Assembly: GCF_022549785.1 (NCBI RefSeq)
Contig: NZ_JAKZGO010000012.1
Coordinates: 62,001-126,000 of the forward strand
Direction of reading: 5' to 3'
Origin: Belliella alkalica
Lineage (GTDB): Bacteria > Bacteroidota > Bacteroidia > Cytophagales > Cyclobacteriaceae
Length of the DNA stretch: 64,000 bases
Shown here piece by piece: positions 35,961-46,106 of the stretch. A program made the translations under genes and the position numbers. Below the pieces are notes generated by a model that ran no database searches, was not told the origin of the DNA, and worked only from the letters and a program-made list of their open reading frames with translations. Numbering within the stretch: position 1 is the stretch's first letter; each line of letters begins with the position of its first letter.

Positions 35961-36063
35961 TTCAGATTATGGGTTCAATGCCTCAAACGATAAGTATTTA
36001 TTTGCTTGCGCATCTAAACTACAACAATTTTCTTAAAACATATTTGTAATTTAAATTAAGACA

Positions 36064-38223
36064 ATGTTTCAAAAAACAAAAAGTATAATTCTAGTCTCTC
36101 TTTTGCTTTGGAATTACTCCATAGCTCAAAATGTCGAGACAATACAATTGACTGATTTAACTCAAATTGTCACTACTTCCTCTCACCAAATCACGCCAGA
36201 TGAAAGAAAAGTAGTATTTGTAAAAAACTTTATTGAAGACAAAGGTAAAGAGCAATACACATATAAAAGTCAAGCTTGGATGACAGATATTTCTGATCCC
36301 AGCGAGAGTATACCTCTGACATCTAGTGAATACAATGTTTCATCAATCGCCCTTTCCCCGGATGGCACCAAGATTGCCTTTACGAGAGTTAAGGATGGCA
36401 AAGCTCAAATTTGGATATTATCACTCAAAGGAGGAGAAAGTCAAGTTTTTACCGAAGAAAAATATGGCGCGAGTAATCCACAATGGTCTCCCGACGGTAA
36501 AAAAATCCTTTTCAGCACTACCTATCCACTATGGGCTATAGATGGAAGGCCAGAGTGGGAGCATCAAAGACCAGGCAGAGAATATGGTGATGAACCAAAC
36601 TACAAAGCTATCAACGCAGGAATTGGAATGGAAGAAACCAAGCCAAATCCTGATGGAAACATTGAAGAACTCCGAGCTTGGCTAGCCAAGAATGCAGCCA
36701 AAAATGACCCTAAAGTTATTGATAGGCTGAATTTTTTGGGTGAAAGAGACTTAAGCCCAGACTTGTATTTCTCACATCTGGGAGTATTGGATATAGAAAG
36801 TGGTAAATCGGAAGTCTTGACTCAAGGTTTTCAAAGTTACTTTGGAGCAACATGGTCTCCTGATGGTAAGTATTTGCTTGCTTCTTCTTTGAAAAATGAA
36901 GAGCATCCAGACCTCACAAGCCATACTGAAATCTGGAAAATAGACTTAAACACAAAGGCATCAGAGGTTTTTTTCAAACTTGAAGGACACCGAGTAGGCA
37001 ATCCAACTTTCTCCCCAAATGGTAAATTGATTCTATTCAATGGTCAAAACATAGAAGAGCCTAGTTATAACATGGGAATGCTCGGACTGCTAAATGCAGA
37101 TGGCACAGGTTTCAAATGGTTGACAGAAGATCTTGATCGAAGTATTTCAAGTGGAGAATGGACGGAAGACAGCCAGTCAATCTACTTCACTGCTGGTAAC
37201 GAGGGCGGGACGTCCCTTTGGAAAGTGGATGTAAGCAATGGTAAAATAGACCCAATTATCACAGGGCCAGTTGGAGTTGGAAACCTTGATATTGTTGGAA
37301 AAAAAATGGTATATAGCTTGGTTCAAATAGAGAATCCGTCAGAATTTTATGTAGCAGACCTCTCAAATAAAAACCCAAAGCAAATCAGTCATTTCAACAA
37401 ATCTTGGCTAGAAGGAAAGAAAATTTCTAAGCCAAAAGCACACCAACTAAAAACTGAAGATGGATTTGTGGTAGATTATTGGGTAATGGAACCTATCAAT
37501 AAAGTAGCTGGGGTAAAATACCCTACTGTTCTTCAAATGCATGGAGGGCCATCTGCAATGTGGGGGCCAGGAGAAGGTTCTATGTGGCATGAGTTTCAAG
37601 TTATGACAGCCATGGGCTATGGTGTGGTATATGCCAATCCTAGAGGTAGTGGTGGGTATGGCAAGGCTTTCCAAAAAGGAAATTTCCAAGATTGGGGCGA
37701 TGGCCCTTCTTCTGATGTTTTGGGAGCTCTTGATGAAGCCACTGCAAAATATGAATGGATAGACAAAGATCAATATTTCCTTACTGGTGGATCTTATGCA
37801 GGCTATCTTACCGCATGGATTGTAAGCCATGACCACAGGTTCAAAGCTGCTTTTTCGCAAAGAGGCGTATATGAATTGACTTTTTTCCTTGGTGAAGGAA
37901 ACGCATGGCGATTGGTACCAAATCATTTTGGTTATCCATGGGAAGATGGCGTAAAAGAGATAATGGACTATAACAGTCCCCAAACTTATGTTCAAAACAT
38001 CAAAACTCCTCTACTTATCAAGCATGGAGATGTCGATTATAGAACAGGTGTAAGGCAGTCCGAACTATTATATAAAAGCCTCAAAATCTTGGGAAGACCT
38101 GTCGAATATGTGCGATACCCAGAAGAAGGCCATGAAATGTCAAGATCCGGAGCAATTCACAGGAGAATCGACAGAATGGGTAGAATCGTGGAGTTTTTTG
38201 AAAGATATGTATCACATCCTTAA
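36064..38223 (+). CDS. Secreted S9-family peptidase (prolyl oligopeptidase / DPP type)
   Basis: 719 residues. A signal peptide ends near YSIAQ. A beta-propeller with PD40/TolB-like blades (SPDGTKIAF, SPDGKKILF, SPDGKYLLA) spans about 30-420. The alpha/beta-hydrolase domain has the oxyanion HGG near 496, the nucleophile S577 in GGSYAG, D658 in HGDVDYRTG and H690 in EGHEMS. It probably removes dipeptides or cleaves short peptides in the periplasm. The second S9 gene starts 12 bases after its stop, so the pair is co-transcribed. Confidence 0.92.
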   Translation: MFQKTKSIILVSLLLWNYSIAQNVETIQLTDLTQIVTTSSHQITPDERKVVFVKNFIEDKGKEQYTYKSQAWMTDISDPSESIPLTSSEYNVSSIALSPDGTKIAFTRVKDGKAQIWILSLKGGESQVFTEEKYGASNPQWSPDGKKILFSTTYPLWAIDGRPEWEHQRPGREYGDEPNYKAINAGIGMEETKPNPDGNIEELRAWLAKNAAKNDPKVIDRLNFLGERDLSPDLYFSHLGVLDIESGKSEVLTQGFQSYFGATWSPDGKYLLASSLKNEEHPDLTSHTEIWKIDLNTKASEVFFKLEGHRVGNPTFSPNGKLILFNGQNIEEPSYNMGMLGLLNADGTGFKWLTEDLDRSISSGEWTEDSQSIYFTAGNEGGTSLWKVDVSNGKIDPIITGPVGVGNLDIVGKKMVYSLVQIENPSEFYVADLSNKNPKQISHFNKSWLEGKKISKPKAHQLKTEDGFVVDYWVMEPINKVAGVKYPTVLQMHGGPSAMWGPGEGSMWHEFQVMTAMGYGVVYANPRGSGGYGKAFQKGNFQDWGDGPSSDVLGALDEATAKYEWIDKDQYFLTGGSYAGYLTAWIVSHDHRFKAAFSQRGVYELTFFLGEGNAWRLVPNHFGYPWEDGVKEIMDYNSPQTYVQNIKTPLLIKHGDVDYRTGVRQSELLYKSLKILGRPVEYVRYPEEGHEMSRSGAIHRRIDRMGRIVEFFERYVSHP

Positions 38224-38235
38224 GAAAATAAATTA

Positions 38236-41193
38236 ATGAAAATGAAAAAAAATCTAATCTATTTTCTCTTTACTTACCTGCTTGTATACAGCAGCTATGC
38301 ACAAGAGGTCAAAGATCCAAAACCAATGGGCTGGAAAGATATCCCATCATGGAAATCCATCTCCATGAACAGCGTCAAGATGTCACCTGATGGTAAATGG
38401 ATGGCTTATGCGATGTTACCTGTAGAAGGCGATGGAGAACTGATTATTCGAAAAACTAATGATCCTGATAGCAAAAAAACCTATCCGATTGGCTCTACAA
38501 ATTCTGCAAATATTGAGTTTTCAGAAGATAGCCGATGGATAGCATTCAAAGAATATCCTAAAGAAAAAGAGAAAAAAGCAAATGAAAAAGGTGGAAAACC
38601 ACTTCCTGAAAAAGTTATACTTCTCGATTTGAATGAAGACAAAAAAACGACTTTTGAAAAAGTATCTAGCTTCTCCTTTAATGGAAAGGCTTCCACTCAT
38701 CTAGCAATCAACCTATCCAAAGAAGGTTCCAATGGAGATGCAAAAGGTTCGGACTTGCTGTTAGTTCATCTTACATCTGGTAAAAAACAAAACTTGGGAA
38801 ATGTCCTTGAATTTTCTTTCAACAAATCTGGAACGCATATGGCATATATCATAGATGCTGCGAATCAGTCGGGAAATGGAATTTATCTAGTAGACATAAA
38901 TGGAGGGAAAACTCAAGTGCTAGACAGTGATGCCGCTTCTTACAAATCAATCAATTGGACGGAAAAAGGTGATGCTTTTGCCCTTTTGAAAATGGTCAAA
39001 GACAAGAAATACAAACAAGATCATGGCAAACTTATAGGTGTCAAAAACTTAAGTAATCCGCAACTGACAATCTATGATCCTGCAAAGGATTCAGTGAATT
39101 TCCCTAAAGAATACACCATCAGCCCAAATAAAAGAGCGCAATGGTCCGAAGATCAGAACAAACTGTTTTATGGAATTCATCCATTAGTATTGGCTAAAAA
39201 AGAAGAGAAAAAAGAGGATGAAAAAACTGATGAAGATTCTCTGAAACAAGTGGAAACAGCCAAACTTTCAAAAATACTAGCGGACTCTACTATCAAATCA
39301 ATCGCAGATCTACAAAAAGCAATTGCAAAAGCCGATAGTTCAAAAACAAAAAATGCAAAATCCTCAACTGAAGACCTCAAAAAGCCTGATATGACTATTT
39401 GGCATTGGCAAGACACAAGGCTTCAATCAAGGCAACAAATTTTGGAAAACCAAGATAAGAACTTCAGCTTCTGGGCAATGTACGATCTCAAATCGTCCAA
39501 GCATACTACACTACAGGACAGCACCATGAAAGGCCTTTCTCTGTTGCCTAAGGAAAAATTCGCTATAGGAACCGATCAGCGAGCATATGAACTGGATGTC
39601 AATCTGAATGGTCAAAATTTCCAAGACATTTATATTGTAGACTTATCAAACGGTGAGAAAAGTCTGCTTTTTGAAAACTTCTATTTGCCATCTTATGCCT
39701 CTTTCCCAAGAGCTTCTCCAGACGGAACCAAGTTGATGTATGGATTAGATGGTCATTATTATGTGTATGACATACTATCCAAGAGCAAAAAGAATGTTAC
39801 AGAATCTATACCTGTAACTTTTGTAGATGAAGAAGATGACCATAATGTCACCAAACCACTTCATGGCGCATTAGGTTGGAGCAATGACAGCAAATATTTG
39901 CTATTGAGAGATGGTTGGGATATCTGGCAAGTACCCGCCAGCAATGGTGAGAAAGCTGTCAATTTAACTCAAAATGGCAGAAAGGAAAAAATCCGCTACC
40001 AAAGTCGGTTTGTATTAGAAGATGAAGAAAAAGGTTTTGATTGGAAAAAAGCACAGTATTTTAAAACATATGGGGAAAAAACCAAAAAAAGTGGCATCGT
40101 AAGAATTGAACCTAGCAAATCTGGTCTTCAGGCAGGCGCAAAAACTTTGCTTTGGGAAGATGCAAATATCAATAGATTCTCAAAAGCTAAGTCAGCCGAT
40201 GTTTATTTCTTTACCAAAGAAAAATTCAACCTGCCTACTGAATTTTATCTAACTGATGCACAGATCAGTTTCCAGACCAAATTGACAGAAAACACACCTG
40301 ACGCAAAGAAATATCTTTGGTCTAGTGGAACAAGGTTGATAGATTATGTATCTGACAAAGGTGATTCTTTGCAAGGAGCTCTATTTCTTCCTGCAAACTA
40401 TCAGGAAGGAACCAAATACCCAACTATCGTCTACTATTACGAAAAACTCTCCCAAACACTTCACAACTACGCAGCACCTGGATTTAGTGGTACTGGCTGG
40501 AATCCCAATATCTACACTAGCAATGGCTACGCTGTATTTATTCCAGATATCGTATACACCATGGATGATCCAGGGATGTCCGCAGTGTGGTGCGTACTTC
40601 CTGCAGTCAAAGAAGCGCTCAAAACCGGAGTAATTGATGAAAAAAGAATGGGGCTTCACGGACATTCTTGGGGAGGATATCAAACATCGTTTTTGATAAC
40701 CCAAACAGATATGTTCAAAGCTGCTGCCGCAGGAGCTCCATTGACCAATATGATTTCCATGTATGATTTGATTTATTGGAATTCAGGAGGTGGCAATATG
40801 TCAATCTTCGAAGCTTCACAAGGCAGATTTAAAGGTGCTCCTTGGGAAAACTGGGAATCTTATCAAAGAAATTCACCTGTGTACCATGTGAAAAATGTCA
40901 ACACTCCACTCCTCTTGCTTCATAATGACAAAGATGGCGCTGTGGATTTCACACAAGGAATTGAGTATTACAATGCACTTAGAAGGTTGAAAAAGCCAGT
41001 AATAATGGTTCAATACAAAGGAGAAAATCATGGTCTTTCAAAACTTGAAAACAGAAAAGATTACAGTGTTCGAATGATGGAATTCTTTGACCATCATTTG
41101 AAAGGAGAAGATGCTTCCGATTGGATCAAAAGTGGTATTGAAAAATTGAAACTTGAAGAGCATTTGGAATCAAGAGTTTTTGGGAGTAACTAA
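38236..41193 (+). CDS. Large secreted S9-family peptidase
   Basis: 985 residues. Signal peptide near 1-24 (ending SSYAQ), then a long propeller region with a charged insert of low complexity (KKEEKKEDEKTDEDS near 318 and TKNAKSSTED near 375). The C-terminal hydrolase domain has S811 in GHSWGGYQT, D900 in HNDKDGAVDF and H932 in GENHGLSK. It is longer than typical DPP-like enzymes because of the insert. It lies just behind the other S9 gene; the two probably share peptide-scavenging duties with different size preferences (inference). Two terminators follow. Confidence 0.9.
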   Translation: MKMKKNLIYFLFTYLLVYSSYAQEVKDPKPMGWKDIPSWKSISMNSVKMSPDGKWMAYAMLPVEGDGELIIRKTNDPDSKKTYPIGSTNSANIEFSEDSRWIAFKEYPKEKEKKANEKGGKPLPEKVILLDLNEDKKTTFEKVSSFSFNGKASTHLAINLSKEGSNGDAKGSDLLLVHLTSGKKQNLGNVLEFSFNKSGTHMAYIIDAANQSGNGIYLVDINGGKTQVLDSDAASYKSINWTEKGDAFALLKMVKDKKYKQDHGKLIGVKNLSNPQLTIYDPAKDSVNFPKEYTISPNKRAQWSEDQNKLFYGIHPLVLAKKEEKKEDEKTDEDSLKQVETAKLSKILADSTIKSIADLQKAIAKADSSKTKNAKSSTEDLKKPDMTIWHWQDTRLQSRQQILENQDKNFSFWAMYDLKSSKHTTLQDSTMKGLSLLPKEKFAIGTDQRAYELDVNLNGQNFQDIYIVDLSNGEKSLLFENFYLPSYASFPRASPDGTKLMYGLDGHYYVYDILSKSKKNVTESIPVTFVDEEDDHNVTKPLHGALGWSNDSKYLLLRDGWDIWQVPASNGEKAVNLTQNGRKEKIRYQSRFVLEDEEKGFDWKKAQYFKTYGEKTKKSGIVRIEPSKSGLQAGAKTLLWEDANINRFSKAKSADVYFFTKEKFNLPTEFYLTDAQISFQTKLTENTPDAKKYLWSSGTRLIDYVSDKGDSLQGALFLPANYQEGTKYPTIVYYYEKLSQTLHNYAAPGFSGTGWNPNIYTSNGYAVFIPDIVYTMDDPGMSAVWCVLPAVKEALKTGVIDEKRMGLHGHSWGGYQTSFLITQTDMFKAAAAGAPLTNMISMYDLIYWNSGGGNMSIFEASQGRFKGAPWENWESYQRNSPVYHVKNVNTPLLLLHNDKDGAVDFTQGIEYYNALRRLKKPVIMVQYKGENHGLSKLENRKDYSVRMMEFFDHHLKGEDASDWIKSGIEKLKLEEHLESRVFGSN

Positions 41194-41255
41194 AAACAGT
41201 TTAAATTTATATAAATTTTCAAATATTTAATCTACTTATTTCAATAAGTTTTACT

Positions 41256-41283
41256 AAAAAATACCTACAAGTAGGTATTTTTT
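41256..41283. terminator. Bidirectional rho-independent terminator
   Basis: The arms AAAAAATACCTAC and GTAGGTATTTTTT pair perfectly around AA. It follows the S9 peptidase gene by about 60 bases. Confidence 0.8.
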
Positions 41284-41373
41284 ATGAATTAATTATTCTA
41301 GATATTTGATATGCTTTTAGATTTAATCTTAAAGGTGTTTAAGTTTTATGTGGGATTTTATTTCCAGTTACAC

Positions 41374-41405
41374 AAAAGTCTCTGTCATTGACAGAGACTT
41401 TTTTT
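41374..41405. terminator. Second bidirectional terminator between S9 and efflux genes
   Basis: The arms AAAAGTCTCTGTC and GACAGAGACTTTT enclose ATT, with extra T residues. It is likely the main terminator for the leftward efflux operon. Confidence 0.8.
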
Positions 41406-41480
41406 AATTTTAAATTAAAATTAATTAACACGAATATAGCCTTCGGTTTAAATCTCAATTCGAATCCCTGATTCAAATGA

Positions 41481-42938
41481 TTAACTCCAACCCCCACCCA
41501 AGGCTCTAAATAATTTGACTTTCGTTTGTAACTCTTTTACCTTCAATTCTACTAGTTCAATTTCTGCTTCTAATGCTCTTCTTTGTGCATTGGTAACATC
41601 TAGATAGTTGGCATATCCAACCGAAAACATGATATTAGAATTTTCCACTGATCTTTTCTGTACTTCTACTTCATTTCTCTTAAGGTTCTTTTGATTACTA
41701 TATTGATCAATGGAATTGACGAGATCTAGGATTTCCAAATAACTTTTGAATACTGTTTGTTCATAGTCCAAATAGGCTATCCTTTGTGAAGTATTAGCTA
41801 TTTCGTAGGCCATTTTTACTTGATTTCTATTGAAAATAGGAGCTGTCAAACCTGAACCTAACTGATATACAGTGGAAGCAGGATTGAAAAACAATTTCCC
41901 AAAATCAAAAGCATTGAACCCAGCCATACCAAATAAATTGATTGATGGGAAAAAAGAAGCCCTAGCTGCAGTAATGTCAGCTTTTGAGGCTATAAGTTCC
42001 ATTTCGGCAGCTCTTATATCAGGTCTATACAATAATAATTGTGAAGGGATTCCGATTTTTATGATGTTTTTAGCCAAAACAACTTCTTCTAAAGATATTT
42101 TTGAATATTCGAAATCATACACACCCAATAAAGTATTGAGATAAAGTTCTGCAGACCTGAGTTCTCTATTTCTTTCTACCAATTGCCCTTTGGAGTTTAG
42201 TAATAGCGCTTCAAATTGATCCAAGGCTAGTTGATTTTCTCTACCAGCCTCTTTGAGATCTTTTGTAAGGTTGAATGCTAACTCTTGGATAGCTATATTT
42301 TTCTCCAAAATCTTTTGTTGCTCTTCTAATCCCATCAAGGTGTAATATGCATTTGCAATCTCCGATACCAACCATGTTTTTACATTTTTGGCCATTTCTT
42401 CAGAAGCCATAAACCTAGCAAGGGCAGCTTTTTTTTGATTTTTAAACTTTCCCCAAACATCAATTTCCCAATTGAATTCTGCACCGACTATAAAATCCCT
42501 ATATGGATCAGGGATTTTCTTATTATCTGGAACTGTCGGTGAGAGGTTTGAGTCAGCATTTCCTACACCATCCATAGTAAATTCCCCAAACTTCCTCGTT
42601 GAACCACCTGCGATACCATTAATCTCTGGAAGATAACCCAGTTTTGCGATGTTAAAACTAGCCCGGGCAATCCTTATTTTCTCAAGTGTTTTGAGGTTGT
42701 CCTGATTATTTTCCAACGCGATATGAATCAATTTTTGAAGATTTTCATCTTCAAAAAAACTGTCCCACTTAAGAAGAGCTACATTCGAAGAAGAATCCTC
42801 ATTTATTTTTTGCGTTCCATAATATGAGTTTGGTAAACTTACATTTTTATCGACTAATTCAGTTTTGGTGGATTTGCATGAAAAGAGTATGAAAACAAAC
42901 CCAATTCCCATCCAAAATCTATATTTAAATAATTTCAT
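41481..42938 (-). CDS. TolC-like outer-membrane factor of RND efflux pump (lipoprotein)
   Basis: 485 residues of the NodT/OprM type. The lipoprotein signal ends FILFSC, with the cysteine near 21. Two outer-membrane-efflux repeats (about 65-265 and 280-480) share the pattern of helices plus a short strand, e.g. GAEFNWEIDVWGKFKNQKKA and GSGLTAPIFNRNQVKMAYE. It forms the trimeric outer duct. It is the last gene of the leftward operon, 12 bases after the pump gene. Confidence 0.92.
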   Translation of the reverse strand: MKLFKYRFWMGIGFVFILFSCKSTKTELVDKNVSLPNSYYGTQKINEDSSSNVALLKWDSFFEDENLQKLIHIALENNQDNLKTLEKIRIARASFNIAKLGYLPEINGIAGGSTRKFGEFTMDGVGNADSNLSPTVPDNKKIPDPYRDFIVGAEFNWEIDVWGKFKNQKKAALARFMASEEMAKNVKTWLVSEIANAYYTLMGLEEQQKILEKNIAIQELAFNLTKDLKEAGRENQLALDQFEALLLNSKGQLVERNRELRSAELYLNTLLGVYDFEYSKISLEEVVLAKNIIKIGIPSQLLLYRPDIRAAEMELIASKADITAARASFFPSINLFGMAGFNAFDFGKLFFNPASTVYQLGSGLTAPIFNRNQVKMAYEIANTSQRIAYLDYEQTVFKSYLEILDLVNSIDQYSNQKNLKRNEVEVQKRSVENSNIMFSVGYANYLDVTNAQRRALEAEIELVELKVKELQTKVKLFRALGGGWS

Positions 42939-42950
42939 TAATTCAGCTTT

Positions 42951-45900
42951 TTAATTATCAGAAGAAGTATCACTTTTTTTGAACTTCGAATTCAAAGTTT
43001 CAAAAACAACATAAAGTCCAGGAATCAGAAAAATCCCAATAACAGTCCCGATTAACATCCCTCCTGCTGCGGCTGTACCTATCGTCCTATTACCTATCGC
43101 TCCGGCACCTGAAGCTAGGGTCAATGGTATTAACCCGCAAATAAATGCCAAGGAAGTCATCAATATTGGTCTTAACCTTTCTACTCCACCATTGATGGCG
43201 CTTTGGAGGATTGAAAGACCTTTTTCTCTATTCTGAATTGCTATTTCAATAATTAAAATGGCATTTTTCCCAAGTAACCCAATCAACATCACTAAGGAAA
43301 CTTGTGCATAAATATCGTTTTCCAATCCAGTCAATTTGAGAAAAAGATATGACCCAAACACACCTGCAGGCAATGATAGTATTACTGGCATGGGTAAGAA
43401 GTAACTTTCATATTGTGCTGAAAGCAGCAAATACACAAAAAGCAAACATATCAAAAACACAAAAACAGCTTGATTTCCTGAGGCTATTTGTTCTCGTGTG
43501 ATACCAGACCAATCAATATCAAAACCTCTAGGTAATATTTGAAGGGCTACCTCTTCGACAGCTTTGATTGCATCTCCAGATGAGAACCCATCGGCAGCAT
43601 CACCACTCACCAATGCCGAAGTGAACATGTTATATCTTCCCAACTGCTCTGGACCATATACTCTCTCTAAAGAAATGAAATTAGAATATGGAACCATTTG
43701 TCCTTGGTTATTTTTGGTGTACATACTTAATATTGACTCTGGAGAACTTCTGTATTCTGGAGCTGCCTGAATCATCACCTTGTACATTTGTCCATAGCGT
43801 ATAAAGTTTGATGAATAGAAGCTTCCTACATAACTTTGAAGAGTTTCCATCGACTCTTCTACCGATACTCCCAACTTTGCAGCTTTGTCATGGTCAACAT
43901 TGATGATATATTGAGGGAAGTTTGGTTCAAAGTTCGTAAACACATTTTTTAACTCAGGCCTTTCATTCAACGCTTCGACAAAATCTTGACTGACTTCCGC
44001 CATCACATCTAAGCTTCCACCTGTCTTATCCTGAAGTCTCAGCTCAAATCCTGATGCATTTCCAAACCCCGGAACGGGAGGAGGTGAAAAAAATTGAATA
44101 TCAGCACCTTTGATATGAGAAACCCTCTCTTGGTAATCCAGTATAAGTTCATTCACATTCTTTTCCCTATCTCCCCAATCTACCAAATTGATCATTCCCA
44201 TTCCATAAGATGCTCCTGCTGTTTCAGTCAGCAAACTATATCCCGCAAGAGTGGAAACAGTCTCTACCTCATCCAAAGGAAGTAAGCTAGCCTGAACTAG
44301 ATCCATGACTACACTTGTTCTTTCTACGGTGGCTCCTGGAGGTGTCGTCACATTCACATAGATCATTCCTTGATCTTCATTTGGTATAAATCCTCCAGGC
44401 ACAACTGAAATCCCACCATACGACAATCCAAAAAACACCAACAAAACCATAAATGTTACTGTCCTTCTGCCCGCAATCTTTTTGATTACATTTTCATATT
44501 TGAAAGAAAGCCTATCATATTTCTTATTGAAACCATTGAAAAATCTTTGGAGGACACCTTTTTTTGGATCATGATCCATATCTGATGGCTTCAAAAGAAG
44601 TGCACAAAGTGCTGGAGATAAAGTAAGGGCATTGATCCCCGAAATCACAATAGCAATCGCCAAAGTCAGGGAAAATTGCCTATAAAAAATCCCAACAGGA
44701 CCTGAAAGAAAACTCACTGGTACAAATACAGCTGACATTACCAATGTTATGGCTACAATTGCACCGCCTATTTCTTTCATCGCGGCCAAAGTTGCATCTA
44801 GGGCATTCATTTTCTTTTCATGCATTTTTACATGCACTGCTTCCACTACGACTATGGCATTATCAACTACAATCCCTATCGCCAAAACCAAAGCAAACAA
44901 TGTCAATAAGTTGATTGAGAATCCAAACAACTGCATGAATGCAAATGTACCAATCAAAGAAACAGGCACTGCAATAGCTGGTATCAACGTAGATCTAAAA
45001 TCCTGAAGAAAAATAAATACCACAATAGAAACAAGAATAAATGCCTCAATCAAGGTTTTGATTACTTCGTGAATAGAAGCATCAAGAAATCTAGAAACAT
45101 CATAGGAATAATTATATTCCATTCCAGGTGGGAAAGAGTTTTCTTGTAGTTCCTCCATTTTGATTTTTATGTTTTCAATTACTTCACTAGCATTTGACCC
45201 AGGTCTCTGCTTGAGCATAATGGATGCTGAAGGCCTTCCATCTGTCATTGACACCATATTGTAATCTTGTGAATCAAATTCTACTTCAGCTACATCCTTG
45301 AGCTTCAGCAAAGATCCATCAGGAAGTGCTTTAAGGGTGATGTTTTCAAAATCGGCCTCTTGATTGAATTTTCCCGTGTATCTAAGTACATATTGGAGAG
45401 CTTGTGCATCACGATCAGAAGAAATCCCTGACTTACCGGGTGCTGCTTCCACATTCTGCCTTCTGATGGCTTCAGTGACATCTTGAGGGGAAAGATTATA
45501 GGCTACCAACCTATCTGGGTTCAACCAAATGCGCATAGCATAATCTCTAGATCCCATTATCTCCGCGAATCCTACACCATCTATCCTTTTTAACTCAGGG
45601 AGAATGTTGATATCTGCAAAATTATATACAAACTTTTCATCCTGTGTGGAATCGGAAGTCATCAAATTGAGGTAGAGGAGCATGCTATTCACCTCTTTTT
45701 CAGTCATTACTCCAGCACGGATAACCTCCTCTGGCAATTCATCAATAACAGTTGAAACTCTATTTTGCACATTCACAGCAGCTTGATCAGGATCAGTTCC
45801 TACGGCAAAGACGATGTTAATCAATGTAATACCATCATTAGTATTTACAGATGTCATATAGCTCATACCAGGCACTCCATTGATAGCCCTTTCCAAAGGA

Positions 45901-46088
45901 GTGGCGACAGCTTTTGACAACACTTCAGCATTCGCCCCTGTATATTTGGCTGTTACTGTAACAGATGGAGGGACTATTTCAGGAAATTGGGTGATTGGAA
46001 GTGAAACTAATGCCAGTAAACCCAACAATGTGATAAACACCGATATTACAGTCGATAATATCGGCCTTTTGATAAATAATTCTAACAT
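42951..46088 (-). CDS. RND multidrug efflux pump permease (HAE1/AcrB type)
   Basis: 1045 residues, standard for AcrB-like pumps. Segment 1 MLELFIKRPILSTVISVFIT, the periplasmic porter loops (NDGITLINIVFAVGTDPDQA), segment 4 with the proton-relay acids VLAIGIVVDNAIVVVEAV near 400, and the C-half LLSAQYESYFLPMPV and MLIGLLGKNAILIIEIA are all present. It is a trimeric, proton-driven exporter of hydrophobic compounds. Adaptor and outer duct flank it in the same operon. Confidence 0.95.
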   Translation of the reverse strand: MLELFIKRPILSTVISVFITLLGLLALVSLPITQFPEIVPPSVTVTAKYTGANAEVLSKAVATPLERAINGVPGMSYMTSVNTNDGITLINIVFAVGTDPDQAAVNVQNRVSTVIDELPEEVIRAGVMTEKEVNSMLLYLNLMTSDSTQDEKFVYNFADINILPELKRIDGVGFAEIMGSRDYAMRIWLNPDRLVAYNLSPQDVTEAIRRQNVEAAPGKSGISSDRDAQALQYVLRYTGKFNQEADFENITLKALPDGSLLKLKDVAEVEFDSQDYNMVSMTDGRPSASIMLKQRPGSNASEVIENIKIKMEELQENSFPPGMEYNYSYDVSRFLDASIHEVIKTLIEAFILVSIVVFIFLQDFRSTLIPAIAVPVSLIGTFAFMQLFGFSINLLTLFALVLAIGIVVDNAIVVVEAVHVKMHEKKMNALDATLAAMKEIGGAIVAITLVMSAVFVPVSFLSGPVGIFYRQFSLTLAIAIVISGINALTLSPALCALLLKPSDMDHDPKKGVLQRFFNGFNKKYDRLSFKYENVIKKIAGRRTVTFMVLLVFFGLSYGGISVVPGGFIPNEDQGMIYVNVTTPPGATVERTSVVMDLVQASLLPLDEVETVSTLAGYSLLTETAGASYGMGMINLVDWGDREKNVNELILDYQERVSHIKGADIQFFSPPPVPGFGNASGFELRLQDKTGGSLDVMAEVSQDFVEALNERPELKNVFTNFEPNFPQYIINVDHDKAAKLGVSVEESMETLQSYVGSFYSSNFIRYGQMYKVMIQAAPEYRSSPESILSMYTKNNQGQMVPYSNFISLERVYGPEQLGRYNMFTSALVSGDAADGFSSGDAIKAVEEVALQILPRGFDIDWSGITREQIASGNQAVFVFLICLLFVYLLLSAQYESYFLPMPVILSLPAGVFGSYLFLKLTGLENDIYAQVSLVMLIGLLGKNAILIIEIAIQNREKGLSILQSAINGGVERLRPILMTSLAFICGLIPLTLASGAGAIGNRTIGTAAAGGMLIGTVIGIFLIPGLYVVFETLNSKFKKSDTSSDN

Positions 46089-46106
46089 GATTGTGGCTTT
46101 TTACTA